Positions 34,390-47,411 of a DNA stretch of 64,000 bases are shown here, one piece after another. The position numbers and the translations under genes were made by a program. Numbering within the stretch: the stretch's first letter is position 1; each line of letters begins with the position of its first letter. Source of the DNA: Calliopum simillimum (lineage: Eukaryota > Arthropoda > Insecta > Diptera > Lauxaniidae); the NCBI GenBank assembly GCA_951812925.1, contig OX638370.1, positions 43,031,948-43,095,947 on the forward strand. The letters are read 5' to 3'. The notes beneath the pieces were generated by a model. The model searched no databases. It worked only from the letters and a program-made list of their open reading frames with translations, and had not been told where the DNA came from.

Positions 34390-35189
34390 TAAGGACAGAA
34401 TTTTTTCTAAGTTCGTGCTTCTAAACCTTCGTGTGATTTACGGGTCCTCACGGGTCTCTAAATTAAGTAGAGCCCCACGGGTCATGAATAAAACTAGAGC
34501 CAACGCCCATTTTTACTCTCAACTATAAAAAAGTAAAACTTATAATATTAATAACCTCTTACACGCTAAATAACTTTAAAATTTTAAGGTACCGAATTCT
34601 GCTTTCAGGAAAATATTTTTTGTTGAAAGGAAAATTGTACAAGCCCATTTTATTTTGAAGACAAAAATCAGTACTTTGAAAGCAAACCCATACCTTAAAA
34701 ATTAGTATGTCTTTTTAAATACATAGGATTTCCAGAACAAATATTTCGCCATTTGAAATTTACAAAAAATCAATTTCTAGTCATACAAATTTTCTTAAAA
34801 AATTGTTATTTTTGTTCCAAAACAGCATCAAGTTTCATGTTTGGACCGAAATCTCCTTAGAATATAATGTTGGCCTAGTTATTCTCTACCAAAGTTGATT
34901 TAATGACATATCCGAAAAAAACCAATAGTCTCGAAGTTCGAGCAGTTAAAATGATTTGTCTTTTTTTAGTATATTTTTCAAGCATTGATCGAAGACCGGT
35001 CGAAATTTTATATTTGACTTTTATTATGAATGTTGGCGGGAAGCAAACAAAATCACAAATTTGCATATTTCATATATCTCTTGGGCATCCTGTGGGTTAG
35101 TGTCGAATAAAAAAAAACTAGTAGTGGAGGGGGCCCGGTATATAATCACCCCCGGGCCCGGGTTTTCTCTCCACGCCCCTGGTAATGTA

Positions 35190-36320
35190 ACAAAAAGTGT
35201 GTAGGATAAAATAAATTTTGAGTGAAAGCTTACCTTAAAGAAAACATTTGTTTTGATTAAATACAATAATTATTCTAACGCATTATAAATTATAATTTAT
35301 AATAAACAATCGTTTTCTTTAAATTTCAAGTTAAAAAATTTTTGAAATTTTTTATGTCCAAAAGATAATAACTTAAGGCATACTTTTTGCTTGCATTACC
35401 CTATATAAGCCCCAGAGTATAGCAGCAAACCCGCAGTGACAACTTACAGTCATGTTTTCTTTTTTTTGGACGCTTGCCTCGTTCGAACATGTATGTGTTT
35501 AACACACACACACACACTAAAACACCAAACAAAACATACTCCACTTTGGAGGCAGCTGCATAAAATGATGATGAGTATGTTAAGGTTGGCAGTTAGTGAT
35601 AATCAGCTTGCAAAATGCTATCAAATGTGATGGTCAGACTTTCTCTGTAGGCTGACAATAATAATGATGATGCCGTTGTTTGATAATAATGATGATGACG
35701 ATGTTGATTTTGTCTCAATATTAATATGGATTATTGCGGCGGCATATGTTAATTACTGAGCTGCACAAAATGACATACAAAGCCGAGGAATAACAACGAC
35801 ATACTAGGAGCAGATTTAGACAGAAACACACACACGTACAACAGAGATTTCCCCACACACACATTGGCTTAACTGCTAACAATATGAGTAGGCTTAACAG
35901 TGAGTGTTTGGGATTAACATGGTATAATTAGTGCCGTTGACAAAAAGTGTAAATTAAATAAAATCTGAAAATGATATAAAAGGAATGAAGGAAGGAAAAT
36001 GCTGTAAAATTTTAATGTGCTCACTTATGTAGCTATAGCTTAAGCTTAATTTGAGCTATAAAAAGATCAAGGTTGTTAAAACTATATGCTTTCAACACGG
36101 TGCAAAATTTCGTATACACATTTTTGATTGAAAATTTAGAAAATATAATGATTTTAGTTCCAACAATTTTAATGCAGAACTAGTAAATTGCTGTAAAAAT
36201 TGCCTCAAAAACAATAACATACAAAAAAATTTTTCAAATTTACGTTTTACATGACGTATGAGTTACATTTAATGTCATGCCTTGCAAGGTGTAGTCAAGG
36301 GCTTTGCTTGAATTAGAGTA
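35190..36320. other. No gene recognised
   Basis: AT-rich DNA with CACACACACACAC at about 35504, GATGATGATGACGATG-type repeats at 35570-35705, and ACACACACACGT at about 35826. Frames are short and low-complexity. Confidence 0.3.
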
Positions 36321-37203
36321 ACTTCGGGTAATGTGATATAGGCGGGTAATGTGATATACCAGCATATTTCCTTAAATAAACAACTCTCGATTATGATTTT
36401 TTCGCCAACATCACAGTAACTGAAAAAGAAACGTGCTGCAAGTTTTTGAGCGCCCACCTTTAATTATTCTGTCTTCAGTGTGGTAAAATCGATTTTAGCA
36501 GTGAATCAAAACTTTATTTGTGTGTGCTTTATGCTAGGATCTAGCCTAAACTATAATTGATATCATAGCCGCAGCATTAAATTCTGCTAGTGGGTGAATA
36601 TACCTAACCATAAAACAATTGCATTTTTAATTTGCTGGAGTGTGTTTTTCAAAAATAACCTGATTTTTTTAAAACGGAAATTCGGGTAATGTGATATAGT
36701 GCACTTCTGGCACCGAAAATATTTGATGTTCCACTTGCAATGCAAAATGTTTGGCACGATGGTCTTTTGGCCCAAATCTAAACCGTTTTTCCTTATTAAC
36801 AATTTGTTGGTCCAACATTTATATATAAGGTCACAGTTTTTAAGAAAAATGAGCTAAAGCTTTGTTAAAGCGATTTTAGTAGTGTTTATCACTCCTTACC
36901 TGAAGTAAAAGTTCCACAACTAAAGTTTCTTTACAACACGATGATCTTTTTGCCAAAAATGCAATTTGTTGGGATATGGGATATAGTATATCACATTACC
37001 CGCCAATTTTGTTTTTTAACCTTTTTAGCCTATTTTCAATTTTGTTGAAATAGCTTAAGATTGGCTCACGCTAAAGAACTCCAAAATCAAATTATACTGC
37101 ACAATACATCAATAAAACATAATATATAAAGTGATAGCAGCTATGCTTTGATAACTATGTGTAATTTAAAAAACTAAAATGCCTATATCACATTACCCGA
37201 ACT
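36321..37203. mobile_element. 883-bp TA-flanked MITE, GGGTAATGTGATATA motif family
   Basis: Ends ACTTCGGGTAATGTGATATA and, on minus, AGTTCGGGTAATGTGATATA, with TA outside (36319-36320, 37204-37205). The GGGTAATGTGATATA word recurs inside at 36344 and 36684 in direct orientation and at 36987-37002 inverted. No coding frame of note. The architecture equals that of the element at 23706-24588 although the motif differs. Confidence 0.85.
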
Positions 37204-37209
37204 TACTAT

Positions 37210-39510
37210 ATAACCTGGAAAAATGTACGAGTGCCGTCTTTATTATGGATACAAAATTTATACACAGTTAACATTAGAAACCGAAAAATTTAGCTCTGTT
37301 TTTACATTAAAAATAACGATTCATTTGCTGATGAATTGTTTTTAAATTAAATTAAAACTGATAATAATATTACCAAAGCAAAATAAGTTGATAATCTAAA
37401 GGAGCTGCTGCGTTTGATTGTTCTAGTAAAAATAACAAAACTTTATACAAAATTCTAGTAAAATTCTGTCAAAACTGGTTGGGTTTTGTACATTTCGAAC
37501 TTAAGACGACAAATTGACTTACGTTTGTTAGACAATATACGATTTTCAAGTGAAATTTGATTCGAGTCGCAAAGCAAGAAGAAATCAGCACGATAAAAAC
37601 CAAGCCTCTTTTCCTCTGTCCAATCTTAAATGAACTTTATTCAGACACTGTTGGTACCTGGCAAACTTCAGCATAATCTGTAGACAATTTTCTACTCTCT
37701 TTGCTTTTATTCTATTAAATTATTCCTTAAATTAAAGATAAATGCAATTTGAAATTGTGGTTCATAGATTTCTTATATTCTTTGGGAGAAAACCGAGAGA
37801 GTTAGATTAAATATACTTGCTCATAACTTCGCTCTATATGATGGTATTTCTATCATATCAATATAGTCTTGTAACGAACCTTTTGCGGGGTTAAGACTCA
37901 GCAGCGTCTAAAAGTTGGCCTCGCCAAAAATTTATAGTCGCGTAGACCTTGGCTGAACAAGTTTTGAAAGAAAAATTTACACCAATTGTACAAATTTGTT
38001 TTCCTCTTTTTTCTTTTATCTTTGTCTTGAAAGTTTTTTTATTTTCCTTTCTGTATTCACTCATCTATTTTTTAATCAAGATCCAATTTTCACGCATATA
38101 TATGAATAGGGGAATATATTCATTAGAATGATCTAAAATCCGAAAGTGTTAAAAAGTCAAGGTGCGCCCGACTTTTCTGAATCCTTGGATCTTGTTGATT
38201 ACAAAAAGTGCCTTGGAACCAAGAACAGAAAACTAAAAAAATAAATAAATCAAAAGGAAACTAAAATAGCCATTTTCGATGCATTTGTTGATGCTGATTT
38301 TGAACTCGGTCTTTAAATTGCTGTATCTTGTACGTTTAAGGAGATATTTTGACATAAAAGTATAAACACACTGGTTTTGCTCTTTTTAAAGTACAGTGTT
38401 TTTCTTTAAAATTCAATTTTCAATTTTAACTTCAATACCAGGCTGAGAGTTACCATGTCGTGATATAACAGCTTCAAATATAGCAAAAACGGTGTTTTTT
38501 GGATTTTTAGGTTAAGATATCTCTAAAACTGTATGAGGTAGAGCAATTCTAAGACCAGACTTAGAATTTTCATGAACACATACAACGCTAATTATAATTG
38601 TTGTTTCTGTTTCAGTATGAAAATTTTAAACCCCAAGTTTTTGTTTTTTTTGCCCAAATTTGATTACACTTAACGGTTTTAAGTAAGTAAAGTGAAGCTT
38701 ATGGCTTAGTTTTTGGAGTCGGTTGATAGACAAATTAATGCCTAAATAAATGAAAATATAAAAAAAAAATTTCTAGAGCAAAATAGGACAAAAATCGGTT
38801 CTTGAATGTGCAAACAATTCAAAAAATTAGCAAATTTTCGTCGATTCGACCACTGATTGTTTTGAGGAGGGGGGGAAAAGTTTCCCGCTTTTAACACATT
38901 TCTGTGTTTATTCGACATATTAAACTATGCGATCCTTACTTCTGAGGTGTACTATGTGTTCAGCAAACTTTTGAAAGATATTACCGTATCAAGCCAAGTT
39001 TTTGCATAAAACGGATTCATTTTTATTTTATTACGATTTCAAAAATACTCCGAATGAATCGAACGACATCTCAAACTTTTCAGCTTGAAACAATGTACAG
39101 AAAAAAAAATATTCTCTGATACTTAGCATTAGACATATGTACATATCGAGCCCTAACCGCCAAAAAGACTTAACCGACACGATTTCGGATTTTCGTTTTT
39201 TGATGAAAACATATAATTCGTGTCCATACGCATCTTCTCTACAAATTTCATGACTGTAAAAAGTACCGTTACGGAGTTATAGCAAAAGCAGTTAAGACTT
39301 AACCGACATTCGAAGTATTTCGTTTATTTTTTTTGTGACTGCGAGTTGTAGGTTAAGTCTTTTTTTCTTTTTGTGTCAAAAATAATTTGCAAATAATGTA
39401 ATAAAAAGGAAACTTTATTAAAGAGTCTTGATGAGGGTTAATAGTATATGTGACCACAAATGTTTTTAGTTACAAAAACTGAAGATCAAATGGGGAATCT
39501 GGAAACGAAA
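37210..39510. other. No gene recognised; possible small repeats
   Basis: AT-rich DNA. 38440-38640 is related to about 47850-47960 (GGTAGAGCAATTCTAAGACC versus GGTAGAGCTATTCTAGGACC, then shared GTTTCTGTTTC words). At 39157-39365 the word AAAAAGACTTAACC occurs as a direct copy and an inverted copy, possibly a decayed MITE. No exon. Confidence 0.35.
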
Positions 39511-40222
39511 CTAGTAAGGGTATAACCTTTGGCCTGGCCAAACATGAAATACCCTACACTGCAGTATTTTTGAAATTTTGCTCATATGAGAGGTGCCACG
39601 CCCTCTTGTTCGAGTTCACCCAGCTTTTGCTCAGTGCTCGCATTTATAGTTCTTAGTGTCTGAGTAAAAATTTGGTTGGATTATCTCAAAAAAATCTTTC
39701 AGTATGGCATTTTGAAACATTTGCTTATATGGGAGGTACCACACCCCCTTGTCCGATTTCAACCAATTTTTGTTGAGAGCTTTCATTTATAATTCTTGGT
39801 GTCTGAGTTGAATTTGGCTTGCATATCTCAAGAAACGCTTTTAGTGTAGCGTTTTGATGCATTTGGTTATATTGGAGGTGCCACGCCCTCTTGTCCGAAT
39901 TCGTTCGGTTTTTTCCAGAGCTTGCGCTTATAATTCGTAGTATTTAAGTGTAGTTTGGTTGCATTGCCCTGAAAAATATTCCTAAAATTGCACTTTGAAT
40001 ATATTTTTTGTATGGGCGGTAGGCGTGTCCGTTGATCGATTTTGCTCATTTTCAATCCCCCGAGCTATCTTTGACGACGGAGGCAGTGTACCAAATTTCA
40101 TTGAATTATCTTGCTCAGTTTTCCCAAAAAGTGTATTTTTGCCCGTTAAAGGTGTGGTTTTTGTTCATTTTTATAAAAAGGGTATATATGACCCATATGT
40201 GAGCGATGTAGAGGGTTAAAAT
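39511..40222 (-). mobile_element. Helitron-like non-autonomous element, minus copy
   Basis: On minus the 3' end reads TAGGGTATTTCATG, hairpin TTTGGCCAGGCCAAA, GGTTATACCCTTA and then CTAG followed by T (CTAG at 39511-39514), the expected Helitron end and A/T insertion context. Inside are three ~130-170-bp modules with GAGGGCGTGGCACCTC (39590, 39735, 39885 region) and the CGATCAACGGACACGCC segment at 40020-40040. The 5' end is not exactly defined. Confidence 0.65.
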
Positions 40223-40224
40223 TT

Positions 40225-42335
40225 TCCATAAAAATATCCCTAAAAAAAAAATTCAAATCAAAACTTTTAATACGCCGAAACACGTTTGGTTTTTGTTGAT
40301 CCCCTGTACCAAAATCCTTTGTCAGGACATTGTTATTCTTTTTCGTGTTGTACAGTGTTATTATAACACATAAAATTGATTGAAAAACACACGTGATTCG
40401 ATCAAGTTAAATTGCTTTGTTTAATTTGAATTACCTTAAGAACCCATGAAAATTATGCTTAAGATAAGCTCAAATTATTTCACATCTAAAATGTAACAAA
40501 TAGACAGAGTTTAATTTTTAGGTCGTACATGCCATGAAAGTAACATTTAATGCAATCTTAAATTTCAGCGAAATTTCTATAAGAAAAATGTATTTTGCTT
40601 ACAGCATAAATGCGCATAAATTTTGAAAAACATGAAAAGCTTTAAATTGCGCAAATAACACGAAAAAAATATACAAAATGACGAAAAGTATCCTTCTTAA
40701 ACAACTTCGCTCAATTAAATTTAAAGAAGACTCAAGAAAAAGCATTACAGCAGACAAGCTCACAGCATAACAACACAAAAAGATGCCGCAGCAACCAAGC
40801 AACAACATATTACGCGGAACAAGAATTATAACAATGACTCTGCAACCCCTTAAAGTATGCAACAATGAAGTTCACAAAAGATCATTATCCTGTACGCAAG
40901 CAAAAGATGAAAGCGGATAATAATGTAACCGATACATACAAACATTCAACGTTCATATTATATTGACAATAACACGAGCACATACTTGCTGGTATATGAT
41001 ATATGTGCGGTATTTGTATGGGTGTAGTATGTATGTATATGAGTCAGCGCTTCTTATTGTATTACATTTTGACTTCCTTATTCTATTTTATACATTTTCC
41101 TTATAATTTTGCGCGCTTATCTCTGTCTCCTTATCGTTACACTCTCTTCCCTTCATTTCGTTTTTTTTTTTTACACACGTCACTGCTGTCGTCTTTCATT
41201 TTGTTTGCGCATCACATCGCATCATCAAATGTAATGTTTAACCCGATGTTTATGTGTGAGTGAAAGTTCAACACAATAACAGTTGGGAGTAACGGTAACA
41301 ACAAAACGATAGCAATAAAATGAATTGAACTTTAAGTTTCGCTGACGCTTTTATTTAACAAAAGCGTTTGCAATAAAAAAAAACTTAACTGAACTCCCTA
41401 AGCATTAAGCAATAAAGCTGCTACTGTTACTGCTACCACAGTTGATTTTATTTGTTGCGCACCTAAAGGTAGGCAACAATAAATTTGCTTTTTTTTATAT
41501 ATTGCTGGCTTCATCATTATGGTGTTGCCACGTAAATAAAAAATTAGCGTTTTTCTTAGAAGACTACTGACATACAAGGTATACTAATTTGACAACTATC
41601 ATATATTTATTGCAACTGTGATATTGTTACGAGTGATAATAATCTCAGTGATATAGACAACCATAGCAATAATTGATATTCACGGTTACGACAGGAATGA
41701 CATTCGCATTGATTAAAAATTGCAAATTTATATATTTTAAGTTGAAATTGATTTGGAAAAAATATCAATATGATGTGGAAAAGGTATAACGTGGAGTGAA
41801 AAATATGCATCACACATATTATATATACTGTAAATACTTTCAATTTTAAACTGTATTGGAAAAAGGTTTAATTTGATTTGAAAAAGGTTTAATTTATTTT
41901 GTAATAAGATCAAAATGATGTGGAAAAGGTTCAGCTTGGACTGAAAAATGTGTACATATTGAAATTTCCTCACTTATGAGGGTACTATTTAAATTTCGAA
42001 AACTTGCAACACTAATGTGAATAGCTAAAATCTGGCAACACCATTTAATACTTTGACATTTTTTTGCATAAACGTACTCACAACGTTTTTATGTACAAGT
42101 GCTATTTCGTTGGATTATTTTTCACAACCTTCGGCGTGGATTATCTCAACAGGAGTGTGTCAATGAACTCAGTTCTTTATATGGCAATAAAGCACCATCA
42201 GAAAAAGAAATTTGTTTTAAATATTTTGTCAATTGATAAAAATCTTTAATATTAATTACATTAAATTAATAAGTGATTTACATTTTTGATGATTTTTTGA
42301 TAACATTTGAAGAAAAATTTCTACTTGGTCTTAGA
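40225..42335. other. No gene recognised
   Basis: AT-rich DNA. Around 41730-41945 short diverged repeats of GATGTGGAAAAGGT and GATTTGAAAAAGGTTTAATT occur. 40985-41060 is TATG/GTATGTA-rich. The frames here have no motif that I recognise. Confidence 0.3.
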
Positions 42336-42338
42336 TTA

Positions 42339-43192
42339 CACTGGTTTACAAAAAAAAAAAAAAAAATGTCATGGCGTTTTGATCAGACTATGTGTTTCCT
42401 AGGGACTTTGACGTCCTGAATCCGAATCCGGGGTCCGTTTTTTTCCAAAACGTCTGAGAAAAACGATTTCAAGGTCACATGGAAGTCAAAATGGTCATGT
42501 GTCGTTTAGTGATAAATTCGCTAAAATTCTGAAACTAATTTTTTATCATCGAATTCTTAGTCCTTAAAAAGAATATGTGATCAAAAATGGTCTCTTGGAC
42601 CTAGTCTCGGAGATATAGCCATCGGAAGATCCGGATATACCTTCTATGTAAACCGCTATAAGTTGGGAACCCATGGAAGGATGTAAAAAATATTTGTGTC
42701 GTATGAAAGGCATTTTGACAACCTTTAAAATTGGATTCATAGTTTTGGAGACATGACCTTTTTTGAAATTTCGAGAAATTTTACAATTACAACAACAAAT
42801 ACATTTACAACGTCAGCAACAACAACAACAAAATACCTTTCATATGACATCAATATTTCCAAATCCAACTTATAGCGGTTTTCATAGAAGATATATCCGG
42901 ATCTTCCGATGGCTACATCTCCGAAACTAGGTCCGAGAGAACGTTTTTGATCGCATATTTTTTCTAAGAACTAAGAATTCAATGATAAAAAATTAGTTTC
43001 AGAGTTTTAGCGAATTTATCATTAAACGACACATGACCATTTTGACCTCCATGTGACCTTGAAATCCTTTTTCTCAGACGTTCTGGAAAAAAAACGGACC
43101 CCGGATTTGGATTCAGGACGTCACAGTCCTTAGGAAACACATAGTCTGATCAAAACGCCATGACATTTTTTTTTTTTTTTTGTTAACCTGTG
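42339..43192. mobile_element. 854-bp foldback with 330-bp arms, TTA-flanked
   Basis: The left arm (42339-42664) and right arm (about 42855-43192) are near-perfect inverted copies. Markers: CACTGGTTTACAAAA end, TGTCATGGCGTTTTGATCAG, GACCTTGAAATC and GATCCGGATATA. The 190-bp loop holds CAACAACAACAAC and weakly repeated words. TTA lies on both outer sides (42336-42338, 43193-43195), a 3-bp duplication as used by PIF/Harbinger elements. No coding capacity. Arms appear well above 85% identical by eye, so it is not ancient. Confidence 0.85.
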
Positions 43193-43199
43193 TTATCTT

Positions 43200-45715
43200 A
43201 TGCAAATGAATTTCTGTTATCTATAAATTTAGTATCCTTAGAATTTGGTAGAATCTAAAGTAGTCAACGATTTGTAGTTTCTGTTACAGAGACATCAATT
43301 TAGATTTTAACTTAAACTTTGTAGTTTTATATGAATTTTTACGTACTTCTCATACGACTTGCCATATTGTACGTTGGCTTATATTGAGTTTGAGCAACTT
43401 TGATTTTTTCAGGCGGATATTGAAAGAAAACACGTGTCTCCTCAAGCTTTCTCAAAATTTTTCTAGTTATTCTACCAGATTTTATATAAATATTTGTATT
43501 CCTCTGGCAACACTGTCAACAACTTTTCACTTATCACTATGTGCAATTTTTGTTGCCTATATTTAGGTGTATTTTTTTGCTTTTTAAGCCACTTTTTTTT
43601 TTGTTTTTCTACTGTGCTAATGTTTATGGTTTCTTTGGTACCCTTTATTAGGTAAATAAAAATGATAAGTAGCCCTGGGTTGATGTTGAGGAAATAAAAA
43701 GAAAAGTGTGATTTTTGTTAAGAGTGGTGGGTTTACTGCTATCTACTGCTTGTTTTTCGCATATTTTTCAGCTACTGAATATACGTATTTGCTGCGTAAT
43801 TTTTATTTTATTTTTTTACTTAGCCTTTTATTGCAGCTACTAAGTACTTACTTTTATTTCATGAAAGTCAACACAAAACTTTTCCGCAGAATGTTTACCT
43901 TTTGGCTTGTTAAGTAGCTTAGTTTGTGTTTGTTTTGATTTTATGGCCATACAATATGGTAGCCTACTTTTGAGCTTAAGGCAGATATAATTACTTTAAT
44001 ATGTCGTTGAAATAGTGGCTTATATGTTGAACTTTTAGTACTTATATGTAGATGTAATTGAGGTAAGTTATTTATAGCCGAATATATGTTTTAAAATTTC
44101 CTAAAAATATGCAACTAAAACTTCTAATTGCGGAATGTTGTATGCCAAAAAGACTGTAATAGAAAGTAAATGTTCCAATAAAAATAAAAATATAGAAGCC
44201 ACTCGCGATGCAATGAAATGTATCATAGTTTTCTTGTTTTTAGCACACTTTTTAATTTTCTCAACTTTGTGTGGCACATTTGTGCATTTAATGAAACATT
44301 TCATTTCTAACCTCAAAAAGCAATAAGTAAAGAAGTGAAAAGAATTATTCATGTAAGGAAATTTGCGAAAAATCCTTAAAATTAGGATACTAGTAATAGA
44401 CCAACACCAATAACAGCAAAAGTTGGGATCGAAAAACCAAATTAGATTTGAAATGGTTGAGATTGTTTGAGAGTATCACAACGACTGCTGGGAAGCTAAG
44501 GAGCTGTTGAATGTATTGCTATACTCTTGTTGTTGCTACCATGTCCTTGTGTGTTTCAATCAAACATTAACTTTTGCATTGTTTTGTAGAATGTGTGTGT
44601 GTGTGTGTGTAGTTTGCACGCATTTGGAACTTTGCTATTTGTTTTTCCACATGTTACAAGTCTTGTTATCTTTTCATACAAATTTTCAAAATATCCATTT
44701 TCGTGGGCTTTTGACTGGATTTTTGTTTTTATCTTAAATTTTTGTTTTTTTTTTGTTTTTATGGATAACACCAGTCAACAGAAAATTTAATACGAATGTA
44801 AAAACATATATTAATGGAAAAGAGTAGAACTAGGCAAGGATTAGGCAAAAAAAAAAATAATTTTTTAAAATTAAAGCAGTCTACATCTAACCTCAAAAAT
44901 AGCCGTGTTCGTATTTTCAACCTCAAATATCTCAAAATTTAAGGCTTGTGGAACAATTTTAACCACGGATTCAGGAAATATTGAGTTTTAAAATATTTTT
45001 AATAAAATAAAATGATGTTATCTGGAAAGTTTTGCGGGATTTTTGCAAATGAATTATTTTATAGATTCGACGTGCTCTTTCAGAATTTCAACTTAGCTAC
45101 CTCGAATCGTGCTCGCTCGCTCCGCCATATCAGAAAAATGGCGTCCAAATTAAAAAATATTTCTTTAACGGTTACATTTATAGAAAAATATTGTCGCACA
45201 ATATTGTAGCTTATAAAAATTTCTATCAAAATGGCCATTTAATTGTTTTCGTTCGACTTATAGCTCAGGAGATATCATAATTCAAAATATGAAAAAATTA
45301 GTCAATTGTGCATGCCGCTTATGAATAGGCATAGTGATGTGTTGAGCTTAAAATTACGATAACTCATGATCGGTGAGTCACACGCTTAAAGTAAAAATAA
45401 TTGTTTATAGGGAACTACTTGCACTACAATCTACATATAATTCTTTTTTCAGATGACCTATAATTTGGGAGATATTTTTTAAACAAACCTAAAATTAAGA
45501 AAAAACCCGTTTTTTTAATTTTGAATGATTTTCAAGACTCGATATCTCATTAAGAGTAAGTCGGACGAAAAAACAATTCGGAGAAACCCTAATAGGAAAT
45601 TTAACGTTTTACAAAACGCAAGAAAATGTTTTCTTTAGAACTAACCGTTTTTGAGAGTTTTTGAAAAAACGGTTTTTTCAAAATTTCAGATTTGTTATAA
45701 AAATATCTCCTAAAT
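43200..45715. other. No gene recognised
   Basis: AT-rich DNA with a GTGTGTGTGTGTGTGT run at 44593-44610 and T runs at 43587-43600 and 44737-44760. The 45230-45700 part has the style of other intergenic repeats here (CGATATCTCATTAAGAGTAA, AAAACGGTTTTTTCAAAATT) but no partner copy in the window that I can align. Confidence 0.3.
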
Positions 45716-45779
45716 TACGTGGGCGGCTCGATATATTTCTGGCCTAGTAATGAGAATGCAAATATTTATCATCAAAAAT

Positions 45780-47235
45780 GGTTTTATTGATTTTCAAAGT
45801 ATATTCTCCAGCATTATTTATACACTTTTGCAGGCGCTCAAACCAATTGTCGAAGCACTTTTTCCACTCCGATTGAGACACCCCCAAAACATGGTTTTTG
45901 AACGCTTCAACAGCATCTTCTGGCGACGAAAATCATTGACTACGCATTTTTTTCTTGATATGCGGGAATAAAAAGAAGTCATTGGGTGCCAAGTCAGGGC
46001 TTTACGGCAGATGACCCATCAATTCGACGTTTTGGCCGGTCAAAAAGGCACTGGTTTAAGCCGATGTGTGAGAGCTCGCATTAACATGGTTAACAATGAT
46101 TCGTCTTCTCTGGTTTGTTTTTTGAATTTCTCCGAAGACTTCAGGCAAACAAATTGTGGCGTACCACTCAAAATTGACCGTCCTACGTTGTTTAAGAGGA
46201 ACAGTTGCCACATGACCAGTTTTGCCGAAGAAACAGGCGACCATTTGCTTCGAAGTGCTTCTTTCACGAACAACTTTCGTTGGATTTGGCTCGTCTTCGA
46301 AGACCCACACGGTCAATTGCAGTTTTGTTTCGGGCTCATACGCATATATCTATGATTTGTTACCTGTGGTGATCTTATAAACGTCTTTTGAAGCGCCGCA
46401 ATCGTATTTTTTCAACATATCTTTGCACCAATTGGCACGAGCCTTTTTTTGAGCGATTGACAAATTGTGTGGGATCCAACGAGAAAAAACCTTTTTTACG
46501 GCCAGGTGTTCATGCAATATAAAATGGAACTAATGTCCAGAGATGCTTTTATCTCACGGTATGTCACATGCCGATCTTGCATTATCAGTTCACACACGGC
46601 ATCAATTTTCTCTGGCACAACGGCCGTTTTTGGACGACCTTCACGGAATTCGTCTTTGAGCGAGCGTCGACCACGATTGAATTCATTAAACCAGTTTTTC
46701 ACAATGCTATAGGATGGTGCTTCATCGTCATACAAAGATTTAAGTTCATCAATGCACAACTAACAAACAAGCTGCAAGTATTCGTCAACAAATGCTTAAG
46801 GCGTATACTAAAGGTTTGGTGGCTTCGCACTATATCAAATGCCGAGCTACATCAAAAATGCAAACAGAAGGCTATAGCAAACGAGATCAAGCTGCGCAAA
46901 TGGGGATGGATTGGTCACACTCTCCGGAAACCACACAGCGAAGTTTGTCGCCAGGCCCTTGAGTGGAATCCACAAGGCAGTAGAGGACGTGGTAGACCCA
47001 AAACCAACTGGAAAAGGTCGTTGGAAAAGGAAATCCAAGAATCGGGAAAATCGTGGCAAGAGATCAAAGTCATCGCAAGGGATCGTGACAAATGGAGAGA
47101 TTTCATATTGGCCCTATGCTCCTCCTAGGAGTTAAAGGAGAATACATACTTACATACAATGCACTCTTGTCGTGATAATCCACGTCGAAAGTTGTGAAAA
47201 ATGATCGCACGAAAATGTTTACGAGGTTATTCCAT
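45780..47235 (-). pseudogene. Mariner transposase (DD34D) pseudogene
   Basis: From an ATG at 47235 the reading is ME, stop, PRKHFRAIIFHNFRRGLSRQ, then (across the RTE insertion) ECIDELKSLYDDEAPSYS, NWFNEFNRGRRSLKDEFREG and RPKTAVV. Further on come a decayed GDESWIYAYEP block (read as GNKS, stop, IYAYEPETK), KQMVACFFGKTGHVATV, NASSHTSA and PDLAPNDFFLFPHIKKKM. The first catalytic Asp is Asn and the second Asp is Val; only the third Asp (PND) remains. Several stops and frameshifts occur. The mariner family is clear; it cannot be active. Confidence 0.9.
46758..47156 (+). mobile_element. 5'-truncated RTE-clade LINE, 8-bp target duplication
   Basis: The plus-strand frame from 46758 encodes the C-terminal end of an RTE reverse transcriptase protein: VFVNKCLRRILKVWW, then RKWGWIGHTLRKPHSEVCRQ, ALEWNPQGSRGRGRPK and a W-x-x-F-I-x-ALCSS ending with TAG near 47128. 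After the stop come AGTTAAAGGAG and an ATACATACTTACATA simple tail. CAATGCAC flanks it (46750-46757 and 47157-47164). Excising insert plus one duplicate restores the mariner reading frame exactly. The insertion is therefore younger than the mariner. Confidence 0.92.
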
Positions 47236-47411
47236 TTTTTTGCCAAATTGATTTTTTCAAGTCAATGTAAACAACACAAACGATGGTCGTACGTCAAAAC
47301 GTTCTGAGTACGTCCATGCTAAAAAATTTCAAGCTTTATTATGGTGTTGCCAGACTTTAGCTATTGACATTGGTGATGCCTAGGCCAGAAATGTATATAG
47401 CAGCCCATGTA

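Larger units (their letters stand above)
32867..35181. mobile_element. hAT-type element with GC-rich ends, hosting a second element
   Basis: The right end on minus reads CAGGGGCGTGGAGAG, a common hAT-type start; the left begins CAGGCCTGACAAGAGGGGG. Both ends lead into GGCCCGG-rich sequence in otherwise AT-rich DNA. The 8-bp direct repeat GTAATGTA flanks it (32859-32866 and 35182-35189), as expected for hAT. No transposase was recognised, so it is non-autonomous. The TIR element at 33240-34389 is inserted in it. Confidence 0.75.
45718..47409 (-). mobile_element. Mariner element split by an RTE insertion
   Basis: Inverted ends: CGTGGGCGGCTCGATATATT at the left and, on minus, CATGGGCTGCTATATACATT at the right, each continuing to TTTCTGGCCTAG, with TA outside (45716-45717, 47410-47411). 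Subtracting the 399-bp RTE piece and its 8-bp target duplication leaves 1285 bp, the usual mariner size. It encodes the dead transposase described at 45780-47235. Confidence 0.85.

Noticed and set aside
44593..44610. GT dinucleotide run, and others at 32753, 48583 and 48780
   Set aside because: Short ordinary microsatellites, nothing further attached.
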